From assembly GCA_017435865.1 (NCBI GenBank), contig JAFSEF010000023.1:1-43540 (forward strand): a DNA stretch of 43,540 nucleotides. The letters are read 5' to 3'. A program made the translations under genes and the position numbers. The number at the start of each line of letters is the position of its first letter. Position 1 is the stretch's first letter. This document shows, piece after piece, positions 6,618-14,115 of the stretch. This stretch comes from Clostridia bacterium. Lineage in GTDB: Bacteria; Bacillota; Clostridia; Oscillospirales; Acutalibacteraceae. The notes beneath the pieces were generated by a model, which had not been told where the DNA came from, ran no database searches, and was given only the letters and a program-made list of their open reading frames with translations.

Positions 6618-8333
6618 TCAGTTTGCCGTGGTGGTGGGAACGGTTGCACCCGTGCTTTCAAGGATTGCAAGCATGAAGCTCATGAGATCGGTCTGGGTGT
6701 AATCTGCAGGCGGAGTTTTCATGTTGGCGGGGACATTGCCGCTGATGCTTGTAAGGTCAAGCAGGTTGACCTGGGAACCGGACTTGCTGTAATCTTCAAT
6801 GCGAAGCAGATTGCCCTTGTTATCGACCCAATGCTTCTGCTGTTCACCTGTGGAAGCTTCAAAAGTGTAAACGGTGACAGCTTTGCCGTTCATGGTTCTG
6901 CTTTCGGTTGCGGTCGGCTGTGCGGAAGCATCAATTTCTACCATGAGTTCGGAGAAGCTGATGTCGCCGAACATTTCTTCTGCACTTTCAACACCGAGCA
7001 TCTGCATGGTGGCATCGTCCATGAGACAATAGGTTTTGCTGTTTTCTTCAATCAGATAGTAACCGTCTTTGGTAGAGAGGAAGCCCATCATGGTTTTGCC
7101 TGTGGAACCCATACCCATTTCTGCGCCGAAGTCAAATTCAGCGGCTGCATACATGGTGTCTTTGGTGACGGCAAGAACGGTGGAAACAGATTCTGTGCCT
7201 TCGCCCATGGTGCCTTCGATCAGATAGTTGCCGGAACGGAAGATCTTGGACTGTGCAAGCATATCAATGGCGCCGCTTGCATCCGTGATGGGTTCAGGCT
7301 TCTTTGTGGTTGTGGTGGGATCGGGCTTTTTATTGGTTGTGGGTTCGGTTTTTTTTGTGGTTGTAACTTCAGGTTTTTCGGTAGTTGTGGGTCTTGTGGA
7401 AGGCTTGGTTGTGGGTGTTTCGTTCTTCTTGGTGGTGGTTGCAGGATCATCATCTTTTGCAGGAGCAGTTGTGGTGATCTGTGTATCCTTGTCAAGTGTT
7501 TCCTTTGCAGCGGTTGTTGATTCTTCAGGCATGGATTCAACTTCGTCTTTGCCGCCTTCTTCTTCCTTGACAACTTCACCGTTCTGCGTGACGGTTACTT
7601 TGAAAGAGCCGTCTTCATTATAGGTGTATTCGGTGCGTTCGGTTTCGCTGCCGTCAACGCCGTACTTAACGAAAGTCATAAGACGATTGTCTTCATAGGA
7701 TTTGAAAGTGTAGGAGCCGTCTTCTGCATATGCGTAATCGGAACGGGAAGTGACTTTGTTGTCCTTGTCATAGTTGACAGTGGAAACAAGCTTGCCGTTT
7801 TCGGAGGTGACAAGAGAATAAGAACCGTCTTCATTGTAAGTGTAGACGCGGCTGCTGACAGTGATGCCGATTTCGTTGCGGACTGTTTCGTTGAGCAGTC
7901 TGCCTTCTTCGTCATAAGTGTAGGATTCGGTAGAGAGCATATCGCCTGTTTTGGGGTCGGTGTAGGTGACGCCGATCAGACGGTTTTCAGTGTCGCGTGC
8001 ATACGCAATGTAGCGGATGCATTCCTTGGTTTCAATATTATATTCGCGACCTGCAGTATAGGTGCCAAGACGATAGCTGTCTTCATTGTCGGCAAGAATA
8101 GCAAGGAAAGTGCCGGCTTTTTTGTCGATTTCAATGATGATATATTCCTTGTCTATGGTTGCACCGAGCTCAACAACAACTTCAGCTTCGGTTGTGTTTT
8201 CTTCTGAAACATTTTCAGAGACGTTGCCGTCGGTAAGAGTCTGTTCGGGATCATCTTTTCCGCAGGCAGCAAAACAACCTGCAATAAGTACCAGACAAAG
8301 CAAAAGGGATGCAATACGGATAATGGGTTTCAT
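6618..8333 (-). CDS. lipoprotein with YD-like repeats and Thr/Lys-rich linker
   Basis: This is a 571-residue predicted lipoprotein. The signal peptide ends in lipobox IAGC (Cys near residue 19). Residues about 120-265 hold a degenerate repeat of about 30-40 residues built around YTYNEDGSY and Y-x-E-D-G-S-Y, resembling Rhs/YD-type or MORN-like beta repeats. A low-complexity linker (about 270-360) rich in TTTKKPEP units follows. It connects to a C-terminal domain (about 365-571) whose strands and WVDNKGNLLRIEDY segment resemble LolA/LppX-type lipoprotein folds. The function is not known; a surface sensor or substrate-binding role is a guess. A consensus promoter lies just upstream, and it is transcribed alone, convergent with thrS. 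Confidence 0.8.
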   Translation of the reverse strand: MKPIIRIASLLLCLVLIAGCFAACGKDDPEQTLTDGNVSENVSEENTTEAEVVVELGATIDKEYIIIEIDKKAGTFLAILADNEDSYRLGTYTAGREYNIETKECIRYIAYARDTENRLIGVTYTDPKTGDMLSTESYTYDEEGRLLNETVRNEIGITVSSRVYTYNEDGSYSLVTSENGKLVSTVNYDKDNKVTSRSDYAYAEDGSYTFKSYEDNRLMTFVKYGVDGSETERTEYTYNEDGSFKVTVTQNGEVVKEEEGGKDEVESMPEESTTAAKETLDKDTQITTTAPAKDDDPATTTKKNETPTTKPSTRPTTTEKPEVTTTKKTEPTTNKKPDPTTTTKKPEPITDASGAIDMLAQSKIFRSGNYLIEGTMGEGTESVSTVLAVTKDTMYAAAEFDFGAEMGMGSTGKTMMGFLSTKDGYYLIEENSKTYCLMDDATMQMLGVESAEEMFGDISFSELMVEIDASAQPTATESRTMNGKAVTVYTFEASTGEQQKHWVDNKGNLLRIEDYSKSGSQVNLLDLTSISGNVPANMKTPPADYTQTDLMSFMLAILESTGATVPTTTAN

Positions 8334-8366
8334 AAGATATACTCCTGTCTTTTATGGAATGACATC

Positions 8367-8395
8367 AGTTTACCACACCTTGTTTGTCTTGTCAA
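8367..8395 (-). promoter_or_regulatory. sigma-A promoter of lipoprotein gene 6618-8333
   Basis: TTGACA (8395-8390), a 17-base spacer and TAAACT (8372-8367) on the minus strand, 34 bases before the ATG. Confidence 0.85.
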
Positions 8396-8436
8396 TTACA
8401 GATTCAATTCAGTTTTTATCTTTTTGACATATTAAG

Positions 8437-8471
8437 ACAAAAAAAGAACCTGTCCCGTGGGACAGGTTCTT
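8437..8471 (-). terminator. intrinsic terminator after lipoprotein gene 8480-9454
   Basis: Minus-strand AAGAACCTGTCCC/GGGACAGGTTCTT forms a nearly loopless 13-bp stem followed by a run of T. It lies directly behind the stop at 8480. Confidence 0.92.
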
Positions 8472-8479
8472 GCAGTTTC

Positions 8480-9454
8480 TTAGTAGTTGAAGTTGTAGTA
8501 CTTACAGGTGTTGGTCAGGTTAGCACTCTTGTCCTTGATGGTAGCAATCAAGATCTTAGCGGAACCGATCTCGATGTGGATGTTACCGACATGATCCATG
8601 GATACGAACTGACCGTCGGGAGTGATTTCAGCGGTTACGGTGTAGCCGGTGTAGATAACATGAACGCCGTCGTAAGCGGTAAGGATCTTGGTAACGGTGG
8701 GATCTTCCTTGAGAGTCTTTTCAAGATCTTCCCAGTAGATGAGGGACTGTGTTACCTGACCGAGCTTGCTGGAACCGTCCTTGCGAGGTGTGTCTTCATC
8801 TGCACAAACCATCTTAATGACGTAGTTGCCTGCGGCATTGGTGGTGCATTCTGCACTTACGATGAAGCTGTTGTCAGTAAGAGTGAAAGCGGGGAAACGA
8901 TTCTTGGCATCATCAGTGCCCTTTTCGTTGATCTGTTCGCCTGCTTCGTCTTCAGTGGTCATGAAGCCTGCAACAACGCCTTCAACAGCAGAGTTGATCA
9001 TGTCAGCACCGATGTTGATTTCGCTGATGTACTGCCATTCTTTCTTGGTGTAACCTGCAGCGCCGTCGTTCTTGACCTTGTCAGCAGCAGCCTTGTAGAA
9101 AGCAATGATTTCATCCTTGGTTGCGGGAGCACCTGTGGGAGCAGCAGCGGGAGCATCAGCAGAAGGAGCTGTTGTGTCAGCAGCAGGAGCATCAGATGCG
9201 GGAGCATCGGTAGCAGGAGCTGCGGTGGTATCCTGTGCAGGAGGATTGGTTACGGGAGCAGAGCTGCCGCCGTTGGAAGCGGAGCCGGAGCTGTAAACGT
9301 TGACAGTGCCGGTGCCGATGTTTTCAAAAGGATTGTACACATCGCCGTTGGAGTCAACAAATGCGATTTGGATGGTCTGCGTGCAAGCAGCCATAGCACT
9401 CATCATTGCGATGAGGCAGACGATAGCAATGATTTTGCTGATATGTTTTTTCAT
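8480..9454 (-). CDS. lipoprotein, paralogue of 9618-10547
   Basis: This is a 324-residue predicted lipoprotein of unknown function. The N-terminal signal (MKKHISKIIAIVCLIAMMS) ends at a Cys in AMAAC. A short beta-type segment with TIQIAFVDSNGDVYNP follows, then a low-complexity Ala/Pro/Thr/Asp linker (about 65-110, APATDAPASDAPAAD type). The globular C-terminal domain (about 112-324) starts at TKDEIIAFYKAAADKVK. The next gene upstream has the same architecture and alignable segments (VTAEITPDGQF here versus AKATISADGTP there), so they look like a duplicated pair. The ATG at 9454 was chosen because a signal peptide starts there and AAAGGGG lies upstream. It has its own promoter and terminator. 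Confidence 0.82.
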   Translation of the reverse strand: MKKHISKIIAIVCLIAMMSAMAACTQTIQIAFVDSNGDVYNPFENIGTGTVNVYSSGSASNGGSSAPVTNPPAQDTTAAPATDAPASDAPAADTTAPSADAPAAAPTGAPATKDEIIAFYKAAADKVKNDGAAGYTKKEWQYISEINIGADMINSAVEGVVAGFMTTEDEAGEQINEKGTDDAKNRFPAFTLTDNSFIVSAECTTNAAGNYVIKMVCADEDTPRKDGSSKLGQVTQSLIYWEDLEKTLKEDPTVTKILTAYDGVHVIYTGYTVTAEITPDGQFVSMDHVGNIHIEIGSAKILIATIKDKSANLTNTCKYYNFNY

Positions 9455-9530
9455 TTCAGGACAAACCCCTTTCGTTATTGCCGGATAACCCGGTTGACGT
9501 GCTGCACGAGACAATGTGCAATACATGAAT

Positions 9531-9559
9531 AATTTACAACATAAACTTGCGATTGTCAA
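9531..9559 (-). promoter_or_regulatory. sigma-A promoter of lipoprotein gene 8480-9454
   Basis: TTGACA (9559-9554), a 17-base spacer and TAAATT (9536-9531) on the minus strand, about 75 bases before the ATG. Confidence 0.83.
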
Positions 9560-9617
9560 TAGCCTAATTCAAAAAAAGTTAAAAAAGGCCTGTAAAAAAT
9601 CGAAAAGACCGGTTTTT

Positions 9618-10547
9618 TTACCATTGGAAATCGGTAAATAAAGTTGTGCTCGACAGTACAATGCTCAGGTCCGTTGTGAAGCCTTTGATTTTTCCTTCGG
9701 TCAGTCGCATGGTGCCGTTGACATAGGTTTCATATTCAATCGGTGTGCCGTCTGCGGAGATGGTGGCTTTTGCATAGCAGCCCGCAAAATCAAAAAACAC
9801 ATTCTCACGTTCAACCGTTGCATTCATGTTGGGTGCGTATGTGTTCATGATGTCATCCACCGTAATGAATTCAAAGATCTTTGCATAGGCACTGTTTTCT
9901 TTGTCAGGGTTGGTGGCATCTGCAAGACGGACGGTGATGACAAAATTTGCACCGCTTTGTTCGCAGGTGATGCTGCTGCAATCGGCAAGTGTGAGAGCGG
10001 AAACATAGTCTTTTCCGGGGGGATACATAATATCAACGGAGGAATCCCCCTTGTTGACAACGGTTTCGGTTGTGTCATTCGGGAGCAGGGAATCTTTCAG
10101 GGCACTCGCAACAGCATTGACCAATGCGTTTGAAAGGGTCATATCCGTACCGAGTGTCTGTTTTGCTTTTTTGAAACCTGCATTCTGTGCTTTGATTCTG
10201 TTGAGGGAGCTGTTGAAGAAATCAAGTTTTGCCTGGTCTGTGCTCAGGGAGTCAAGGGTGGCGGGCAGGCTGACAGCAGGAGCCTGTGTTGTCGGTGCTG
10301 CGGTCGGCTGTGTAACTGCGGCAGACGGTGCAGCGGTACCCGGATCGGCTGTGATTCCGGTCGGGGCTGTGTTCAGGTTATAGTAATTGACCTGATACCC
10401 GTTGACGGGATCTGCTTTTGTGACCACGTTGCCTGCAGGATCGGTTGCAACGACGGGAATGGTGCTGTTGATGCTTACGCAACTGCACATAAGCAGGCAG
10501 ATACTCAGCATGAGCGCTGATAACATACAGAAACGTCTGTAGTTCAT
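9618..10547 (-). CDS. lipoprotein, paralogue of 8480-9454
   Basis: This is a 309-residue predicted lipoprotein of unknown function. It has a hydrophobic signal (FCMLSALMLSICLLMCSC) with the lipidated Cys probably in MCSC. A short N-terminal motif, IPVVATDPAGNVVTKADP, parallels that of its paralogue. A Thr/Ala/Pro linker (about 60-95) precedes the C-terminal domain beginning near STDQAKLDFFNSSLNRIK. The ATG at 10547 follows AAGGAG at normal spacing. No strong terminator is visible after the stop, only an A/T-rich weak hairpin around 9592-9615. The adjacent paralogue is 163 bases downstream and has its own promoter. Confidence 0.8.
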   Translation of the reverse strand: MNYRRFCMLSALMLSICLLMCSCVSINSTIPVVATDPAGNVVTKADPVNGYQVNYYNLNTAPTGITADPGTAAPSAAVTQPTAAPTTQAPAVSLPATLDSLSTDQAKLDFFNSSLNRIKAQNAGFKKAKQTLGTDMTLSNALVNAVASALKDSLLPNDTTETVVNKGDSSVDIMYPPGKDYVSALTLADCSSITCEQSGANFVITVRLADATNPDKENSAYAKIFEFITVDDIMNTYAPNMNATVERENVFFDFAGCYAKATISADGTPIEYETYVNGTMRLTEGKIKGFTTDLSIVLSSTTLFTDFQW

Positions 10548-10581
10548 AAGTATTCTCCTTATTAAAATGTAATACAAATTC

Positions 10582-10610
10582 AGTTTACATGAATTTACAG
10601 ACCCTGTCAA
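10582..10610 (-). promoter_or_regulatory. sigma-A promoter of lipoprotein gene 9618-10547
   Basis: TTGACA (10610-10605), a 17-base spacer and TAAACT (10587-10582) on the minus strand, 34 bases before the ATG. The spacing to the start resembles that of the promoter at 8367-8395. Confidence 0.85.
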
Positions 10611-10727
10611 CAGCCTTTTTTTGTTTCTGTGTTGCATTGTCGGTATTTTTGAAAAAGATGAAAGTTAATTTAAGGATTAATTTTCATAATTACACAGAGT
10701 ATTCCTGTTTTACCGCAGTTCCTTTAC

Positions 10728-10756
10728 TTGACAGTCGGGCAGAACCTAAGTATAAT
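10728..10756 (+). promoter_or_regulatory. sigma-A promoter of Ig-like/dockerin gene
   Basis: TTGACA at 10728-10733, exactly 17 bases, and TATAAT at 10751-10756. This is a near-perfect consensus promoter 42 bases before the ATG at 10799. Confidence 0.9.
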
Positions 10757-10798
10757 GGAAATATATTAAATAAAAATCAGTTATTGTTGGTGAAGATA

Positions 10799-12310
10799 AT
10801 GAAAATACAAATGAAAAGAGCCTGTGTTCTGTTTCTGATTTCTGTGTTGTTTTTTGCAGCGATTCCTGTCAGGGCAGCACAGACCGGCACTTACATCGTG
10901 GCACCTTACAGCACACCCATGCGTGAAACACCCGAGGAAAACGGCAATATCGTCTGCGATGTTTTCAAGGGGACCATCCTCAATGTTACCGACATCCGCA
11001 ACGGATATGGATACATTTACCGTAACTCGCTTGCTTGCGGCGGTTGGGTTGATATGAATGATGTCGAACTGATCGACGGGGAGAAATACAGTGCCGAGAC
11101 GATCACAAGACTGATGATCATGCCGCCTGACAAGCTGACATACATTGCAGGTGAAGAAGCCTTTGATGACAAAGGGATGTCAGTCTGGGCAGTGTTTGAG
11201 GACGGTGTACGCAAGCAGATCGAAGGCTATGCATTGTATCTGCCGTCACTGAACACGGTCGGCAACAAGACGGTGTATATCTCTTACACGCCCGAAAATT
11301 CCACAAAGACATTTTCCGTTTCTTTTCAGATCACCGTCCTGCAGGTGCCCGTCAATACACTTTCCTTTGAAGGCTCCATGCAGACGGAATACGTAAAAGG
11401 GCAGAAAGTGTCGCTTGACGGACTGCTTATGCGTGTGTCTTATCTTGATTCCCGTCCCGACGCACTTTTTACAAAAGATGAAATCCTGAAAGAGGGCAGC
11501 GGTTTTACACTGACGGATTGCTGCGGTGAGCTTTCGGGAGCACCGCTGACAGTCGGACAACACAGCATTACCGTCACATACCTGTATCCGTATTGCACGG
11601 CAGTGATTCCGATTACGGTTGTGCCCAGTACACCGAAAAGACTTGAAATACTGACTCTGCCGCATGATACCACGTTCTTTTCGGATACCAAAAAACCAAA
11701 TCTTGCAGGTATGCTGGTGGCGGTTTATTATGACAACGGCGAAATCGAATATCTGAACCATCTGGAGTGCACGTATTCATTTGATGAGGAGAATGCGGTA
11801 TACGGCAGAAACGAAATCACGATTCATTGCCGCGGCATCAGCACCGTTCTTGGAATGACAATGGTGGATCCTGCTCTGGTCGGCATTGAAGTTGTCGAAG
11901 TCGGTAAAAGTGTGTATGCACTGCAGGAAAGTTTTGCTTCGGAAACCCTTGTTGTAAACGGTCTTTATGAAAGCGGACAAGCACGTCCGGTTTACGGATG
12001 GACATTTTCCGGATATGACAAAACAAAAACCGGAGAGCAGACCGTTCAGATCAGTCTTGACGGCTTTACGGACAGTTGCATCGTCTATGTGACTCTCGGC
12101 GGATACCTGCCGGGGGATGTAAACCTCGATCAAAAAATTACGGCAGCGGATGCACGTCTTATTCTGCGTTGTTCGGTCGCACTTGAAAATCTGACAGGTG
12201 CATCCCTGTTGGCTGCAGACCGCACAAATGACGGCAAAATCGAAGCTGCCGATGCAAGAAGCACACTGCGTGCCGCCGTAAAACTGGAACCGCTGTTGCC
12301 GGTTGCATAA
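10799..12310 (+). CDS. secreted Ig-like repeat protein with C-terminal type I dockerin
   Basis: This is a 503-residue secreted protein. The signal peptide (residues 1-27, ending IPVRA-AQ) is followed by an SH3-like module (about 28-85) with GTYIVAPYSTPMRETPEENG and GWVDMNDVEL. Three to four bacterial Ig-like (Big_3-type) domains follow, each containing a Y-x-x-G motif such as YIAGEEAFDDKGMSV and YVKGQKVSLDGLLMRV. The C-terminus (about 438-500) is a type I dockerin with two calcium-loop/F-hand repeats: GDVNLDQKITAADARLILR and DGKIEAADARSTLR. A dockerin implies docking to a cohesin elsewhere. No catalytic domain is visible, so a binding or scaffold role is likelier. The ATG at 10799 has only a weak GGTGAAG site. 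It stands 45 bases before the DUF1292 gene with no terminator between. Confidence 0.87.
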   Translation: MKIQMKRACVLFLISVLFFAAIPVRAAQTGTYIVAPYSTPMRETPEENGNIVCDVFKGTILNVTDIRNGYGYIYRNSLACGGWVDMNDVELIDGEKYSAETITRLMIMPPDKLTYIAGEEAFDDKGMSVWAVFEDGVRKQIEGYALYLPSLNTVGNKTVYISYTPENSTKTFSVSFQITVLQVPVNTLSFEGSMQTEYVKGQKVSLDGLLMRVSYLDSRPDALFTKDEILKEGSGFTLTDCCGELSGAPLTVGQHSITVTYLYPYCTAVIPITVVPSTPKRLEILTLPHDTTFFSDTKKPNLAGMLVAVYYDNGEIEYLNHLECTYSFDEENAVYGRNEITIHCRGISTVLGMTMVDPALVGIEVVEVGKSVYALQESFASETLVVNGLYESGQARPVYGWTFSGYDKTKTGEQTVQISLDGFTDSCIVYVTLGGYLPGDVNLDQKITAADARLILRCSVALENLTGASLLAADRTNDGKIEAADARSTLRAAVKLEPLLPVA

Positions 12311-12355
12311 GCGGAAAAGAAAGGTTATAAATGTAAAAATAAAGGAGTAAAAGAA

Positions 12356-12667
12356 ATGAGCAAAAAAGACCACAGCAATGCCCCTCTTGATGAACAGGAA
12401 CAGGGGAATGTAATCGTTCTTACAGATGAGGACGGCAAAGTCGAACGTTTTGAATTCATCGACACCGTAAGCTATGAAGGCCGTGACTTTGCAATTCTGC
12501 TTCCGTTGCCCGAAGAGGGAGAACCGAACGAAGAACTTCTTTTCGTGCTTGAGATCGTGGAAGATCTTGATGACCCCGAATACGACAACTACATCGGCAT
12601 TGAAGATGACGAAACCATTGATGCCGTATTTGAGATTTTCAAAAAGAATTACTTCAAAGAGGATTAA
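12356..12667 (+). CDS. DUF1292 family protein (YrzB-like)
   Basis: This is a 103-residue acidic protein of the DUF1292 family, which is widespread in Firmicutes and has no settled function. The typical features are present: NVIVLTDEDGKVERFEFIDT, a YEGRDFAILLPL strand pair, and the EELLFVLEIVED segment before an acidic C-terminus. The ATG at 12356 follows AAAGGAG. In many Firmicutes this family sits with yrzL/ruvX (IreB, Yqgf) genes; here it instead follows a dockerin protein. Its last four bases overlap the end of the convergent gene at 12664. Confidence 0.88.
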   Translation: MSKKDHSNAPLDEQEQGNVIVLTDEDGKVERFEFIDTVSYEGRDFAILLPLPEEGEPNEELLFVLEIVEDLDDPEYDNYIGIEDDETIDAVFEIFKKNYFKED

Positions 12668-12885
12668 TTTTTCTCATATTTGTCATACAACATACGAGCG
12701 AACTGACAGTGTCCGCCATCCGCAAGAAAGCAGCAGGTCTGCATGTGGATGGCGGCACTTTTTTTGTCGGGAAAGGACGTGATCATGCACGTTCCTTTTA
12801 TGTACCCCTCACAGCAGATGCGTTGTGCTGAGGACCGAAGATAAAACGGACAACGGATATTTGCTTCTTCATTTTTATTTGACAC
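12664..12885 (-). CDS. small Cys-rich hypothetical protein, GTG start
   Basis: This is a 73-residue protein with a Cys pattern suggesting metal binding: RCPFY, ICCEG, GTC, TCC and GHC, seven Cys in total. The layout CPFY...I-C-E-G...C...C resembles small phage- or mobile-element-associated proteins of Clostridia, but I cannot name a function. The GTG at 12885 is well supported by AAGGAGG five bases upstream. It is convergent with DUF1292, with the two stop regions overlapping by four bases. No promoter with a good -35 is apparent; the palindrome at 12915-12961 lies directly upstream. Confidence 0.7.
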   Translation of the reverse strand: MSNKNEEANIRCPFYLRSSAQRICCEGYIKGTCMITSFPDKKSAAIHMQTCCFLADGGHCQFARMLYDKYEKN

Positions 12886-12914
12886 TGTTTCCTCCTTACG
12901 TGCAAAAAAGATAC

Positions 12915-12961
12915 TCTTTTTTTTACTTTATAGGAAACTGCGTTCCCATAAAGTAAAAAAT
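12915..12961. repeat. A/T-rich palindrome carrying TATAGGAAACTGC
   Basis: TTTTTTACTTTAT on the left pairs with ATAAAGTAAAAAA on the right, with inner arms GGAA/TTCC around ACTGCG. The left arm includes TATAGGAAACTGC (12929-12941), which recurs exactly at 13931-13943 at the other end of the XRE/HEXXH gene pair. Because T and A runs are part of the stem, it could act as a terminator in either direction, or be a short mobile palindromic repeat. Confidence 0.6.
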
Positions 12962-12971
12962 ATTGTATGTC

Positions 12972-13062
12972 CCTCCGAACGCACGCTTCACGTGCTCGGA
13001 GATGGACGAATCGAAAACGGTCGCCGCGTTACGGCGAAGCCGTTTTCTTGTTCTTTTTCTTG
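12972..13062 (+). terminator. two hairpins before the XRE promoter, the second terminator-like
   Basis: The first hairpin is TCCGA..GCACG/CGTGC..TCGGA at about 12975-13001. The second, at 13013-13047, has an outer stem GAAAACGG/CCGTTTTC and an inner stem CGCCG/CGGCG, and is followed on the plus strand by T-rich sequence. It may insulate the XRE promoter at 13124. It shares GAAAAC-N2-TCGCCG with the palindrome at 65-95. The 391-base gap at 12886-13276 holds only this, the neighbouring palindrome, the promoter and operators. Confidence 0.5.
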
Positions 13063-13088
13063 CTGCACGTTTCTGTTTATTGCAAAAA

Positions 13089-13219
13089 TACAGAAATCTG
13101 ACCTGTTGATTTGTCGAAAAAGCTTGACAAATACAGAATTATGTACTATAATGATAATGCAATAGAATATATTACAGATTTCTGTTGTTATAAGATTGAT
13201 AATAATACAGAACTCTGTA
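13089..13219 (+). promoter_or_regulatory. four TACAGA-N2-TCTGTA operators
   Basis: Dyad sites start at 13089 (TACAGA-AA-TCTGAC), 13132 (TACAGA-AT-TATGTA), 13173 (TACAGA-TT-TCTGTT) and 13206 (TACAGA-AC-TCTGTA, perfect). Site 2 fills the spacer between the -35 and -10 boxes and sites 3-4 lie in the transcribed leader, a typical layout for autorepression by the XRE protein encoded just downstream. The regulator-operator link is inferred from position. Confidence 0.75.
13124..13152 (+). promoter_or_regulatory. sigma-A promoter of XRE/HEXXH pair
   Basis: TTGACA at 13124-13129, a 17-base spacer and TATAAT at 13147-13152, giving a leader of about 115 bases before the XRE start. Confidence 0.9.
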
Positions 13220-13276
13220 AATGTCAAGTCTTTTTTTTAAAAAATCGTTTTTTTGGGGAAAATACGAGGGATTTTT

Positions 13277-13615
13277 ATGGAATCAACCTACGCAAGAATC
13301 AAAAACCTGTGTGACAACAGGGGAATCAGAATGTCCGTTCTGGCTTCCGACATCGGCATCCGCAGCTCCGTTTTTACGGAACTGAAAATGGGCAGAACCA
13401 AACAGCTCAGTGCAAAAACGTTGCGTTCCATTGCTGCTTATTTTGATGTGTCGCTGGAGAGTCTGTTGCCTGAAAGTGAAGATGAACAGGTGGATGCAAT
13501 GTGCGATGAACTGTATCGCAAACGTCGGTTGTTGTTCGATCTGTCCGCAAAAGCAAGTGCGGAAGACCTTGATACCATTTTAAAAGTGGTCAATGCACTC
13601 ATCAGCGTGTCTTGA
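13277..13615 (+). CDS. XRE-family transcriptional regulator (ImmR/Cro-like)
   Basis: This is a 112-residue DNA-binding protein. The N-terminal half (about 5-65) is a helix-turn-helix of the XRE/Cro type: YARIKNLCDNRGIRMSVLAS, then SSVFTELKMGRTKQLSAKT as the recognition region, and IAAYFDVSLESLL. The C-terminal 45 residues are helical and charged, probably for dimerisation. The ATG at 13277 follows GAGGG. The next gene, a HEXXH protein, starts 19 bases after the stop. This pairing matches ImmR/ImmA-type modules, in which a metalloprotease cleaves the repressor to release mobile-element or stress genes. Four operator copies in front suggest autoregulation. Confidence 0.88.
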   Translation: MESTYARIKNLCDNRGIRMSVLASDIGIRSSVFTELKMGRTKQLSAKTLRSIAAYFDVSLESLLPESEDEQVDAMCDELYRKRRLLFDLSAKASAEDLDTILKVVNALISVS

Positions 13616-13634
13616 ATAAAGAAAGGAGAAACTG

Positions 13635-13865
13635 TTGAACGAAGTTATTGTTCGTCTGATGCCGCTGCCTGTCGGTGTGCGTGCCTTTACAATTCCGGAT
13701 GCGGATGGCGATTATAATGTATACCTCAACTGCCGTCTTTCTGCCGAGCAGCAACGACGCAGCCTGCAGCATGAACAACTGCACATCAGCAGAGATGATT
13801 TTTACAAAGATTGCCGTGCAACTGTCATTGAGCGAAACATGGCAGAATCATTGCAGAGTGTATAA
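13635..13865 (+). CDS. small HEXXH metallopeptidase-like protein (ImmA/IrrE-like), TTG start
   Basis: This is a 76-residue protein with HEQLH at about residues 46-50, the zinc-binding HEXXH motif, within RRSLQHEQLHISRDDFYK. It matches the core of ImmA/IrrE (M78-like) proteins, preceded by the usual YNVYLNCRLSAEQQ segment. It is much shorter than full ImmA (about 130-170), so it may be a minimal version or have lost C-terminal helices. The TTG at 13635 is supported by AAAGGAG seven bases upstream. It is co-transcribed with the XRE regulator and ends before a strong terminator. Proteolysis of the partner repressor is the likely job but is inferred. Confidence 0.75.
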   Translation: MNEVIVRLMPLPVGVRAFTIPDADGDYNVYLNCRLSAEQQRRSLQHEQLHISRDDFYKDCRATVIERNMAESLQSV

Positions 13866-13900
13866 TATTGAAAAACAGCCTTGGCTGCTGTTCAATCTGA

Positions 13901-13926
13901 AAACAGGTGAAAACCTGTTTTTTTTT
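13901..13926 (+). terminator. terminator of XRE/HEXXH pair
   Basis: AAACAGGT/ACCTGTTT with GAAA tetraloop at 13901-13920, followed by T-run. A second hairpin (ACAGC/GCTGT region, about 13870-13895) precedes it. Confidence 0.92.
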
Positions 13927-13930
13927 ATTA

Positions 13931-13969
13931 TATAGGAAACTGCTCGCGATTGTGAGCAGTTTGCATATA
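13931..13969. repeat. palindrome carrying second copy of TATAGGAAACTGC
   Basis: AAACTGCTC/GAGCAGTTT forms a 9-bp stem, bordered by TATA on both sides. The left arm repeats TATAGGAAACTGC found at 12929-12941, 1002 bases away, in the same orientation. The two copies bracket the XRE/HEXXH gene pair. No T-run follows, so it is not an obvious terminator. Confidence 0.55.
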
Positions 13970-14115
13970 ACAAAAAACACCTTTTCACCCCAGATTGGGG
14001 GACGGGGGGTTGATATAGAATATTTTTTTATTGCTTTTATTTTGTCGGTATGTTATATTTATTATAATGTCATTTTTTCGTTTGCGATTTGATTGTTTTA
14101 CAGTGAGTGAAGTAT

